The notes under the pieces were generated by a model. That model was not told where the DNA came from and did no database searches. It worked only from the letters and a program-made list of their open reading frames with translations. Positions 14,216 to 24,170 of a DNA stretch of 64,000 nucleotides are shown here, piece by piece. The first letter of the stretch is position 1. The number at the start of each line of letters is the position of its first letter. Source of the DNA: Polydactylus sextarius (Eukaryota > Chordata > Actinopteri > Polynemidae); assembly GCA_016801845.1 (NCBI GenBank), contig CM028909.1:20826813-20890812 (forward strand), written 5' to 3'. Made by a program: the position numbers and the translations under genes.

Positions 14216-15186
14216 CTCTGTTGACTGTCATTCAAAACATACAAACCTGCTGTTACTGTGTGATGTAAAACTTTTTTTACAGAACTTTGTCTAACTACAT
14301 CCAGTGCCCAGTGTTCAACTTCATAATACAGTCTTCCTCAGTGGAGGTTGCTCAGTTGTCATGGAGACACCTAAGCTGTCAATATATGACCTAAGTATGG
14401 AACATTAGTCCTGTGATTATTGGATGGCCATTCTTTGTAACCTTTTTGTTCTGAGGTGTTGTTTGTTCATCTCTCCTCCTGTCTTCTGACTCCAGTTTGT
14501 GACCTAGTTTTCATCAGACATTCACAGACAATTGATGCTGTCTGTTTCCAGTCTTGTCCGCACATTTTTACCTTTGTCTTTATGTTATGTCATACACCAC
14601 TCTATTTTCACTCTCTAGGGGAAGTACTAATACAGCACTGCTATGGAACCCTTGAACATCACTATAAAATGTCCACCTATGAGCATATAGAGCTGCGATG
14701 GCAGAGGGAACGAGACGAAAAGAATCAATAAAGAAAAGGAATGCAGTTCTCATATCCTATAGTCCTTGTGGAACTTGCAGGAAATCCGATTTTGTCCACT
14801 TTTTGATATTATTCAGTATGGTGAAGACATTTTTTCTGGTCTCTGTCCTTTCAGCTGCTGGAGGAACATCTGCTTCTGAGGACAGTGACAGCTGTAACAA
14901 AATTTGGAGTTTCAGGTCTGGTGTGAATATATGTGGGAAAACCTTTCTTGGCTGACAGTATCACTACTGTTTCATGTTTAGAATGTGCGAGTGGAGGAAT
15001 GCATTTCAAGACTATATAACAGTGTACAAACCTGTCAGACCCAGAAATTTAGAAAAAACATACTGGATATTATTTCATTGTTTTTCTTTACCATTGGGAT
15101 TAGCTCCTGTAAGAGCAGTTTAGAAGGACTTGATGATCAAATGCTGCCAATATATTTGTTTATTATGTAATATTTGAGTGAATACT

Positions 15187-15412
15187 ATTACATCATTGCA
15201 CAGCACACAACAAAATTACCCTCTGCTTTTAACCCACCACCAGTGAGCAGGGGGCAGCCTGGACAGTGCCCGGGGAGCGTGTGTGGGGATGGTACCTTGC
15301 TCAGGGGTACCTCAGTGGGACTTAGTAGCTTGGTGGATTTAAACCTGGGACCTTCCAGACTTTCTGGCACGGTTGGCTTCAAGACTACTGCAGCCAGTTC
15401 CCGTTCCCCATA
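15187..15412 (-). mobile_element. tRNA-derived SINE, full-length-like but diverged
   Basis: Read on the minus strand it has a pol III A box TGGCTGCAGTAG (15396-15385), about 40 nt later a B box GGTTTAAATCC (15345-15335), then the block reading roughly TGAGGTACCCCTGAGCAAGG familiar from widespread teleost SINEs. Next come 'ctgccccctgctcactgg' and 'gggttaaaagcagagggtaa', and a 3' tail AATTTTGTTGT...TGTGCAATGA near 15190-15215. The order head, body, LINE-like tail is the standard SINE architecture. I do not assign a family name. Confidence 0.75.
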
Positions 15413-16880
15413 ATGGCACCCAATGGGTGTTGTATGACATTTAGATTAAAGACAATGCCTATATAAATGATGACCTATGGTATTGGATTATGGAAAAATG
15501 TGTCCGAGGGATTGTAAGCTTTGAGCGAACCATTATATGTTCCACTTTGTCTTGAAATGATGTGGACAAGTGGGCTCTTTGAGTATTCTGTATTGCCCTA
15601 TCTATGAGTGATTGCAATTGGCAAAGGCTGACCAGCTTATTAGTCGATTCAGCAAAACCTTAGAGCCCCCTGTAGATGATTTAAAGCAAAGGGCTTTTTA
15701 ACTGTTCCTGGCATGATGGAAGTAGTGACTGGAATAGAGAATAGAACTGATATTACAACATGTTCAAACACAGCAAAGCTGTTTCTAAACTGTGTGTGTC
15801 AACTAGTGTATAGGCTTCTAATTTACTGTCTATATAGGATTTTCAGATATAATTATTGGTAATTCCACTGTATTGCAGCTATAGTTTTAAGTTTTCTTTA
15901 ATTTAGAGGTAAATTTATGTTATTGAAATAATTTATTGAGTAAAGTTCTCACAGTATAGTTAATATAGTATCTACTGTAATTAATCATTTTAGTCTTCAT
16001 AAGTGTAATATACAGTTTCTTTCTATATTAGTTTTAAATATACAGTCTCTGTGTAAATCCTATAATTGCACCAATCAGCTACACTAGGTTCCACTGAAAA
16101 CACAAGCTGTCAAACATCCATAGAAGCTGAGATAAAGACTTTGCTGCATAACCCACTTTTCAACTAGTGATCTCTATTTTCATTGTGTTTGAACAAGTTT
16201 AATAAATGAACCTGTTATGGTTTCAGGAGTGTGCCATTAGCCAAACGGCACCTAGAAATGTACCAGACCAAACATAATGAATGAGGACAACACTAAGTAA
16301 AATCTAAAAGAAAGAAAGAAAATAATAAAAGAAGAATGATTGAATGAATGAAAAGAATGATTTTTTTCACTTTCGGTTTATTAATGTATGATCCATTTCT
16401 AGTGACCTGTTATGTTCAATTTATTAGTTAATTGCTTAGAATTAATCACGGTAAAATTGTACGATTATTCTAGTAGCACTCTCCAGGATCCTTATTATGA
16501 CCACGGTCACACAAAATGCATTGCTTATATTGTTTTGCTGTCATTTTATTTGCCTATAGTAGCAAAGTGTTTGTCTTCTTGCCTTGTCTTATTATTTGAT
16601 GTAAATTGGAGGGTGGCAAAATATGCACATTAAAAATATCATTTGAATCGTATTTGTTCGTGCTAATATAAAACTGATCTTTGTGACAGAGTGATGAAGC
16701 TTCGGAAGCTATTGTTAAATATTTGACCAGCATCATGATGATATCAGAACTGAAAACAAGAACAGTACTCTTGTGCTAGTCCAAATATATTGTCATAGTC
16801 ATATAATAGTTAATTGAGGTTGTTTGCGTGTATGAGCACAGTAATCATGCGTCTGTTTTCCCTGTATTTCCATCACACAG

Positions 16881-17099
16881 CTGTCTGCCACCTCCACATC
16901 CCGAGCAGCCTTCTTGCAGTGCCTTCGTTGGGGGATATGGTGCCCCTTTCAGGAGCCAGCTGACTGGAAGGGAGAAGAGATACTGCTTGTTCTGCACGGA
17001 GGTGCAAAGCCAAACCCTTATGGAGTCATGGTCTACAGCACAGGGATGTCTGCCAAGACTCAGAGCTCTGTGCCACTCTCAGCTCCAGACACAGCTCAG
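16881..17099 (+). CDS. nphp4: nphp4 exon E1 (partial gene)
   Basis: 73 codons, phase 0 to 0, corresponding to human residues ~377-449. Reads LQCLRWGIWCPF near its start (human MHMVRWAVWNPL) and HGGAKPNPYGVMVY later (human QGGIQPNPSHCLVY); the RW-x-x-W and PNP cores are conserved. Acceptor cacacag/CTG, donor CAG/gtagca. The first codons (LSATSTSRAAF) line up with human VTSLSNLAC, supporting this acceptor. The exon closes a mostly beta-strand segment before the Ser/Pro-rich linker. Its length is a multiple of three with matching phases, so skipping it would keep the frame. Confidence 0.95.
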
Positions 17100-17541
17100 G
17101 TAGCACAATAACACAGAACAGCAAAATGTAAAGAATGAAGGTGCAATGAGTTGTGCCGATTTTTAGCTCTTATTCATGTTTCCCTGAGGGAAAAAAGGTT
17201 TCACATTATCTTAATTTTGTTTTGATATTTTTTTTTGTTTCTTTACTCAATAAGTCTGTCAGCAAGCCGCTCATACACTGCCCACAAAAAGACAGATCAA
17301 ATATTTGCAAGTTTCATGTTTTTATTGACATTAGCAACGATTTTAAAGGGTGTGAGAGTCGTCATCTTGTGAAGATTTCACCTTTCATACCTCTGTATAT
17401 TTTCACACTGTTCGGATAGAAAATAACCACCTGTCAACTATCTCATCCATTCCAATTGATTTCTTCAGAGTAGAATCTTAACCTTTCATTTCTCTGACTT
17501 TTTTAATTTTATTTTTGAACTGTTTGAAATCTGTCTTGAAG
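17100..17541 (+). other. nphp4: Intron 1 (442 bp)
   Basis: Short GT-AG intron (gtagca ... cttgaag). The acceptor is weak: A at position -3 and a purine-containing stretch just upstream, although a pyrimidine-rich run lies at about 17482-17518. Nothing else recognised. Confidence 0.85.
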
Positions 17542-17668
17542 GTGAAAGACATGATATCGTTTCGGCTGTCATCCGGTCTGGAAAAAAAGGCATCCAGCCC
17601 AAAGGCATCTTTGAGGACAAAGCAAGATGTGTCACATCAAAGACGCTCACCTTCATCACCCTCACAAG
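17542..17668 (+). CDS. nphp4: nphp4 exon E2
   Basis: 127 nt, phase 0 to 1. Reads VKDMISFRLSSGLEKKASS, aligning with human VKQVESGTLRFQFSLGSEE, then runs into a Ser/Lys/Pro-rich tail that starts the disordered linker (human equivalent ~440-480). Donor CAAG/gtaaat is strong. Starting at GTG directly after AAG keeps frame with E1; extension to the upstream acceptor-like ag at 17467-17468 would meet an in-frame TAA at 17479-17481. E2 and E3 together are 180 nt, so the pair could be skipped in frame. Confidence 0.92.
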
Positions 17669-20600
17669 GTAAATATGAACCTAATATGTAGAGTTTTCCT
17701 CCTGAGAGACCTACAACCCACATTTTAAGGGGACCCAAATTTTTTGTGTTTGGTCTGTTTCAGGTAATTGTTTTGTTGGTGTACCTCAAGTGTGTGGCAA
17801 CACCCAGGTGTAATCAGCTAAGGTTCTAAGCAACAAGCATCAAACTAGCGGGTTCTTTGCATATAATGCAGCTCTAGCGTTATCTCAATGGCAACACCTG
17901 CTCTCTGCATGATTAGCACACTCCATGATTGGGGTCTGAGGGGAATAGAGTGATAAACACAAAGTGCGGAGAAGGTCTTACTTTGCACCCTCGTACGTCT
18001 TTTTCAGAAAGAGGAGGAGGTTTTTATGAAAATAACGCACATTCAGTGTTGATTTACATTCTCCTGCTTCTGACTAAAATGTGTTTTTAAAGGGAAATAC
18101 TTTTAATTTTCAGTCAGCATTAGTTAGTATTTTACCCAGATATTATTCATTACCTCTCTCAAAATGGATTGAGATTGTAAACTGTAATGGATGTTTAGCA
18201 GTTTGATTCATATATGTTCTGTTTGCCATTATTTCCTCTTCTGAAAAAGTTAACTTGGTTAACTTGGGGGTTTGTGTGTTTCTTTCTTCATTTGTCATTT
18301 TTAAGCAACATTTCAGTGTTCCAAAATCTCAGTAATTATGCAGTATTGTTATTATTAGCAACTGAAATGTTGGCCAAACCTAAATTTAAAAAGATCCGAG
18401 TTGTGAAAATCCAAAATTAGACTTTAAGTTGGCAGTTTAAATCCACTGCTCATTTCTTTTTTTTGGCTTGTGGTACCTTCTTTAATTTGCTTTTTCTGTT
18501 TCTTTCTCTTGGCAAAAGGTTCTATTATAATAAATATCTTAGTAGCAAATGTTTTTATAGTTGGAGCAGCACAGTGATTGATTGTTGAACTTATAAGTCA
18601 ACCTTTAGTTTAGTAGTTGTATTTTGGTGTTTTTATAATAATACCAGCAATAACCTGGCCGCTTGGAGCTTCCTGATTGGTCTCTCTGGGCTATTTGTGC
18701 TTCATTTATTCATATTTTGATGGTCACAGTTGTTGTGATATTGCATAGACTGGCCAGTATTACTGAGCCCAAGGGCTTAGTAACTGAACCTGATATGAAC
18801 TTGACACAAGCTTGAAGCGGTCATTATAAACTGAAGCACTGAGTCTGTGTTACCCTATCATACAGTTGTTGTTACTGTGGTCACAGATTGCCTGATCAAA
18901 CAGATTACATATATGTGGGCACCTAAGAAACCATTGAAAGTTCTCATTTTACAGTATATTGTGCTATATGGAGGTACAAATATATGCTGCCTATTGTTTG
19001 ACCAATGTGACCAAATGAGACCAGAACATGGACTTAATTTAATAAAGTTTAGTCCAATTCCAGTTAGACCCATCAGGTACATCCCAGCCACTGTTGTCAT
19101 CATGTACAATATAATGACTGATCTTCACTCTCTATTAATGCATTGATTAAAAATGTGAACAAAAAGCCTGAACTAAGTCCCCATGTTTTTTTCCTCCCAG
19201 ATTTGAACGGGGTTATCAGAATATGCTGCTAAATTATCTTAACTGGAGTTTTTTTTTTTTTTTTTATTCCATCATTCCCAATTAAGCGTGACTGTTCCAC
19301 GATATCCTCCCAAAAAAAAAAAAAAAAAAAAAAAAATTCCTCCTAAACCCTAAGCTTTAAAGAGGCCTCCCTCTAAAAGAAATTTCTGATTAAATATTCC
19401 ACATCCTGCACACACAACCAAAGATAAATGATGTGCCACTGTCTGCATCTCTTATTGAAACCCACACGGCTGATCTGCTCTGTGTCTTTCAGTGAATTGA
19501 TTAAAAGTGTGGTAAACACTGCACACAGCCACTCAATCCCAGTGACAGCAGAAAGAACTTGAGTGGACCCTGGTCGTATACTCGATGATTTTCTTCCTAA
19601 TGATGTTGTTAACTTATCTTAGGAGAGAAGAATAGCGTTGATTAGGGCGTACTTCATGGGTGTGTCGAGGAGGCCTTCAGCAAAGTCTATTAATGACATT
19701 TTAATCAGTGTTCAAGTGTCCTCAGAGGATCATCCATGAAGCCCGAATGATTTGGGCTAGAGCTCAGTGGAGAATAATATCATGAATCCTTGTCATTCTT
19801 TGATTCCAGTCTCATAATCTTCCTTGACTTTGCTTTTTCTCCCCAAGTTCATGTGTTTGTATATGAATATGGGTGCTTGGATAAGCTTGTAATGTGCTGT
19901 TTTCCATTTTAGATAGCTTATTTAAACAAATATGAAATTCATGGCCAATCTGAAACTTGTAAATCATGTTTTTTATGCATGTACTGTATATTTATTGATG
20001 TGGAAAGAGCCCACTGCATTTCATAACCTTTGAATCAGTTATTTGTTAGAAAGAAACAAGACAGTTCCTGCATTCTCAGAATGAACCTGTAAATTATTCA
20101 TGATGGACATCCACACAACTTCCAGTTAGATGGGTGGAAATTCTCCTCAATGCGTGCATTTTTATCAATCCATAATTTAGTGACCGAATTCCTCACTGTC
20201 TATGTGGCCATCACATATCACTGTTACTGTCTGTTTCTACTGGTAAGCTGAGAGGAAAATATGGAGATGATTTTTCTGTTTTGCCACAGATGCTTATTAA
20301 TGAGTTTTGATGATGCATCATCTTCCTCAATCCCCAGAGTCTTTTGCACATATAGGTTCTCTTATTCACCCCTCATATGTTTGCTAGTTTGCTCAGCCGT
20401 CAAGAGCTGCCTCTCACTGATCACAAATAAATGGCCAATTGCTTGTCAGTCCAGCTAATGAGCCAAAACACGTTCTCCATTGACTCAACGTAAAACAGCG
20501 AGAAAACGGTAAGCCCTAAAAATAAAATTGCTGCCGGGGGGATGCCAGAGCACATTTGTGACACAGATCCAGTCCTGCACCCTGTCCACTCTGTGTGCGT

Positions 20601-21302
20601 GTAGTCTGAACAGATGGGAGCTACAGTAAGACACCCCAGGCAACTGAGGCAATTTCCAAAAGGCCAGTCAAGCCCAGAACAGTGAACGAGAAAGAGTGGG
20701 AGCGGAGGACAAATAGATACTGGAAAGCCTTTCATTTCAGTATCACCATGGCAACCAACCAAAAAACTCAGGAAGCATTGTTAGACTTAACACTCAGTGT
20801 GACATCTATATCCAACGCTGCCTCCTGATCTGTGTGAAATTGGATAGTTTTGTTACTGTTTCTAAATAGTTTTGGTATGGCTCTGTTAAGTGCAGTTATT
20901 TACTTTGCTGAAGTTATTCTGTGCACATAGTTACAATATTTTCTTTTTGCCTCAGGACTTCAGACTCCAAATTCAATCAACAGGAAAACAATAAGAGAAG
21001 ACGACAGTTTACAATTGACTTCAATTCTTTCTAACAAACTAATATTCCATCAATCGTCTAACCACGTACAAAAATTAACAATGCTGGCAGGTACGCAGAG
21101 CATTGAGAAGTCATTATAATGTTGTTAATTGAGCTTGTTAAATATTGAGCAAGAGTTGTTTGTACATAGCCAGATGACACACAGATGGAGACCTCAACAA
21201 GAAAATACACAACCGGGATAGACTTTACAAGTTTATACTCAACAAGGTGGATAAAATGGTGTTTTAGTCTTTGTCACGCTTTGTTTTGTTTGTGTTTTTC
21301 AG
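17669..21302 (+). other. nphp4: Intron 2 (3.6 kb)
   Basis: GT-AG intron (gtaaat ... gtttttcag). Contains a T17 tract at 19249-19265 facing an A25 tract at 19312-19336, and an X-box-like sequence at 20742-20755 with one mismatch to the degenerate consensus. No exon or recognised mobile element. Confidence 0.85.
19249..19336. repeat. Poly(T) and poly(A) tracts facing each other
   Basis: T17 (19249-19265), a 46-bp unique spacer, then A25 (19312-19336). The pair could fold back on itself in RNA or single-stranded DNA. Confidence 0.85.
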
Positions 21303-21355
21303 GTCAGAGACGTGTTCCACCAGCTTCTCCTCCAGAGTCTCCTCAAGGCCCCGGG
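21303..21355 (+). CDS. nphp4: nphp4 exon E3 (53-nt small exon)
   Basis: Very short exon, phase 1 to 0. Joined to the G left by E2 it reads GQRRVPPASPPESPQGPG, matching the Pro-rich human stretch around 479-501 (SSPPAPVPR ... SPVGPG). Acceptor tttttcag, donor GGG/gtaaga. It is part of a disordered Ser/Pro linker; conservation is in composition and in the final GPG rather than residue by residue. The call rests on phase, splice sites and that composition, plus the smooth join to E4 (human GPG-LSISQLAA). Confidence 0.88.
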
Positions 21356-21514
21356 GTAAGACACCTTGTCACCTACTCAACTGCACAGGCAGCTATACCC
21401 CAAGCCCCAAACCTGTCAGTGCTCTATGCCAAAAAAAAAAGTTCTCTCTTAAGTTTCATCCAAGTAAGTCATTTTAGATGGTTTATGTGGTCCTACTGTC
21501 AATGTAAATTAAAG

Positions 21515-21600
21515 TCTGCAGTGAGTAGGTTCACTAAGGCTCATGGCTCAGCTCCATCTTACCTGTTTGTCACAGAGGGGATGCTGGAACCATTCATAGA
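21515..21600 (+). mobile_element. Possible LINE ORF2 C-terminal fragment
   Basis: Translates as SRFTKAHGSAPSYL, resembling the KA-x-NG-x-AP-x-YL motif near the end of fish L2/Rex1-type ORF2 proteins. A single short motif, so low confidence. Confidence 0.3.
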
Positions 21601-22471
21601 TATCTAGATTACCTGTTATTTGAACCTTTGATAGTGGATTTTTTTTGTTTCTGGCCTCTTGGGAGAGGCCAAACAAGCAGCAAAACATCCAATATATTGT
21701 CATCCTATAAAACTGTCATGACTGACAAAGAGTTGTCAGTCCTCACCATTTCTTGAGAAAAGTATTTCCCTGCAGACAGTGTGACATTCTTTTCCAACTA
21801 GTCGCTGATGTTCTCTGTCTGCCATGTCGAGATGGGCAGGTAGCATATGGTGGGTTTATCAATTTTTTTTTTTTTTTTTGCTGAAAATAGCTGTCTCTTA
21901 CATCTAGAAATGTGGCTGAGGGCGGCTGAGTTCTCTCGCTACATCTCTAGAAATAATGGCAAAAAAGTTTGGAATCTGTGTTGAGCAGCGTCCTTACAAT
22001 TCTTTTTTCTTTCTTTTTTGTTTTAATTTTTTTAATCTCTATGATTTTTCCAAAAAATGTCACATAGATTGGGTCCATGCATATATTCTGTGACCATAGT
22101 TTTACTAAATATGTGTGCAGCCACACACATAAAAATGTGTATAAGTGTGTGTGGGATGAGTGTCTGTTGAAAATGCTACTCTTGGTGAAAGGCAATGTCT
22201 GTATGTGTGTCAATCATGGAGCATGTTAATCCCCACAGAAACCTGGAAAAAAGAAGTCATACTGATGATGATGATAATCAGACCAATTTGCATCAGATCA
22301 GATTAAATGTCACATTAGCATCATATTAGCGGCTTCCCACAGGAAACTGATATAGGACTGATCAATTTAATAATTATATAATAAATTTAGCTGCACCATA
22401 ATCATCGTGCTATCATATTTGAGGTGGGCAAGGATGAGTAACTCATATCCTGTTCTTAGTAAAATACCAAC

Positions 22472-22515
22472 TGTGTGTGTTGCTGTGTGTGTGTGTGTGT
22501 GTTTGTGTGTGTTTG
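22472..22515. repeat. (GT)n microsatellite, interrupted
   Basis: GT dinucleotides with GCT and TTT interruptions. Confidence 0.9.
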
Positions 22516-22609
22516 TACTGGCTGAGCTAAGCTACAGGGCGTTACCGTGTGGAAGTGCGAGTGGAGACTGGGAGTTGTGATGAATGCTGCTCTCGTTCAG
22601 GATGAGGCC

Positions 22610-22679
22610 AGACACACACACAAATGCACGCACATACGTGCGCGCGCGCGTGAACACACAAACACACACACACACACAG
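22610..22679. repeat. (CA)n/(CG)n alternating tract
   Basis: CA repeats flank a GTGCGCGCGCGCGTG core at about 22638-22652. Strict purine-pyrimidine alternation with a CG centre is the composition most prone to Z-DNA. Confidence 0.85.
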
Positions 22680-23053
22680 AGTAACATACAGTCGCAGAGC
22701 GGAGGAGGAGACAGATCAACTCTGTTTCAGTGTGAGCTCTCTGGGCCAAAACAAGCCACAGTCTGTATTGTCGAGTCATTTTAAATTGAAGCAGCAGGGG
22801 CTGGGAGCTGTGGGAGTGCTGCACCCATGAACTCTACAAATTGACCCTCATTTTGATTAACCAGCGAGGGTGGTGGTGGTGTGCAAGTGGGCAGCTCCCA
22901 GTGGCTAACAAGACTGTGGTGATACCGGGCATCTGTAGGTTGTTGACGTTGCTTGTATATATATACATACACATGCGCACATTCAAATATATACATATGT
23001 ACATGCATGAGTCTTATCTTCTTATCACCACATTATTCCCATGAAACATCCGA

Positions 23054-23087
23054 TATGATAATGTGGAAAACATTCCACATTATCATA
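23054..23087. repeat. Perfect inverted repeat, 15-bp arms, 4-nt loop
   Basis: Arm 1 at 23054-23068 (TATGATAATGTGGAA) is the exact reverse complement of 23073-23087, with loop AACA. Too short for a microRNA precursor; no element boundary seen. Confidence 0.9.
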
Positions 23088-23886
23088 AAGAGAAAGTATG
23101 ATATCTCATCAGTGTTTTTGTTTGAATTTCTTCGTTATCACGTTTAGTATTTTTTCTGCAAATTAATATATGCCTTTGTCATATTTTCAAGGTTCAAGGG
23201 TTAAAGTTTGCCAGTATTTTCCCAAAGGGCGTAATTAACTTTGCACCCAATATAAGACAGTAAGACACTGGCAGTTTAACAAGCTGTTCTTTAAAGCAAG
23301 ATTATGTAAATTTTTAACAAAGATGGTTACCGATGTGGCCAGAGCTTACATCATCATCATAAGAGGTTTCATTTGGAGCACAAGGAATGGAGATGACACA
23401 AGCAACCTGCCTCACGTCATTATTTTTTTTTACAGTAGTCTCTATTTAATTTTTTCAAACACATGCTAACATTGGTTAAGCTACAGATCATTTCATACTA
23501 GGGCTGCTTTTATTGCTCTGACTAGTCAACAAATCGTCAACTAGTCAGAGAGAAGCCAGCAATTTTGGATATATATGATCCATAGTTATAGACATTACAA
23601 TGCAAAAACAAATACAAGAATATTACCAATAAGATGAACGGCTGGCATGAAAAATGAAGAGTAATTTTAACACAGTTTTTGTGTCATTTGGTGTTGGAGA
23701 AGAGCGGACATTGATTGGCCTGTCACTTTATTTAGTTGCATTTTGACAATAATGGAGAAGAGATTTCTCTGTTTGTACAAACTTTAAATGCAGTTTATGT
23801 AACATCTTTACACAAATGCACATTTTTTATATTTAAATCTGAGTCCCTATATTTATAATGTATATATATTCTGTTGCACTACTTTT

Positions 23887-23916
23887 ATCTTGTAAGATAT
23901 TATAATCTTACAAGAT
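23887..23916. repeat. Perfect inverted repeat, 12-bp arms
   Basis: ATCTTGTAAGAT (23887-23898) and ATCTTACAAGAT (23905-23916) around a 6-nt spacer, inside the hAT-like element near its middle. Confidence 0.85.
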
Positions 23917-24080
23917 TTCTTTTTTTCAAATTTTATGTCTCTATTTTTTAAGAGAATACCCCTTTTTTTAATGTGTTGTATTATTTGTTTCTCACCCTAT
24001 GTTTTCTCTTGTGTGTTGTTTTTTCCTGCCTGTCACTTATTGTCAGTCTGTCATTGTCTTTTCTTGTTGTGGTGCATGGT

Positions 24081-24170
24081 GGTTCTGTGGGACCACCCTC
24101 AATTTTGTTGTACCCCCACTGTACAATGACAATAAAAGACTATTCTATTCTTTTCTCTATTCTATTCATG
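24081..24170 (+). mobile_element. LINE/SINE 3' tail nested in the hAT element
   Basis: CTCAATTTTGTTGTA, then TGTACAATGACAATAAAAG, then imperfect ATTCT repeats. This is the 3' end typical of fish LINEs and the SINEs that borrow their tail. It lies inside the hAT-like element, so it was carried by that element or inserted later. The 5' limit is unclear. Confidence 0.6.

Larger units (their letters stand above)
1..16880. other. Upstream intron sequence, no exon recognised
   Basis: No segment here resembles the N-terminal ~370 residues of NPHP4, and none of the open stretches has splice sites plus a recognisable product. Because E1 begins in mid-protein at a splice acceptor, this is most simply the 3' part of one intron of at least 16.9 kb. 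It contains simple repeats, LINE relics near 12.2-14.2 kb and a SINE near 15.2-15.4 kb, listed separately. A short, divergent upstream exon could have been missed by eye. Confidence 0.6.

Noticed and set aside
15335..15396. Possible tRNA gene on the minus strand
   Set aside because: A and B boxes are present, but there is no complementary acceptor stem and the SINE body and tail follow directly.
21185..21607. 140-codon plus-strand ORF overlapping E3
   Set aside because: It shares frame with E3 for 53 nt, but the flanks are intron. The homology-supported exon is only 21303-21355.
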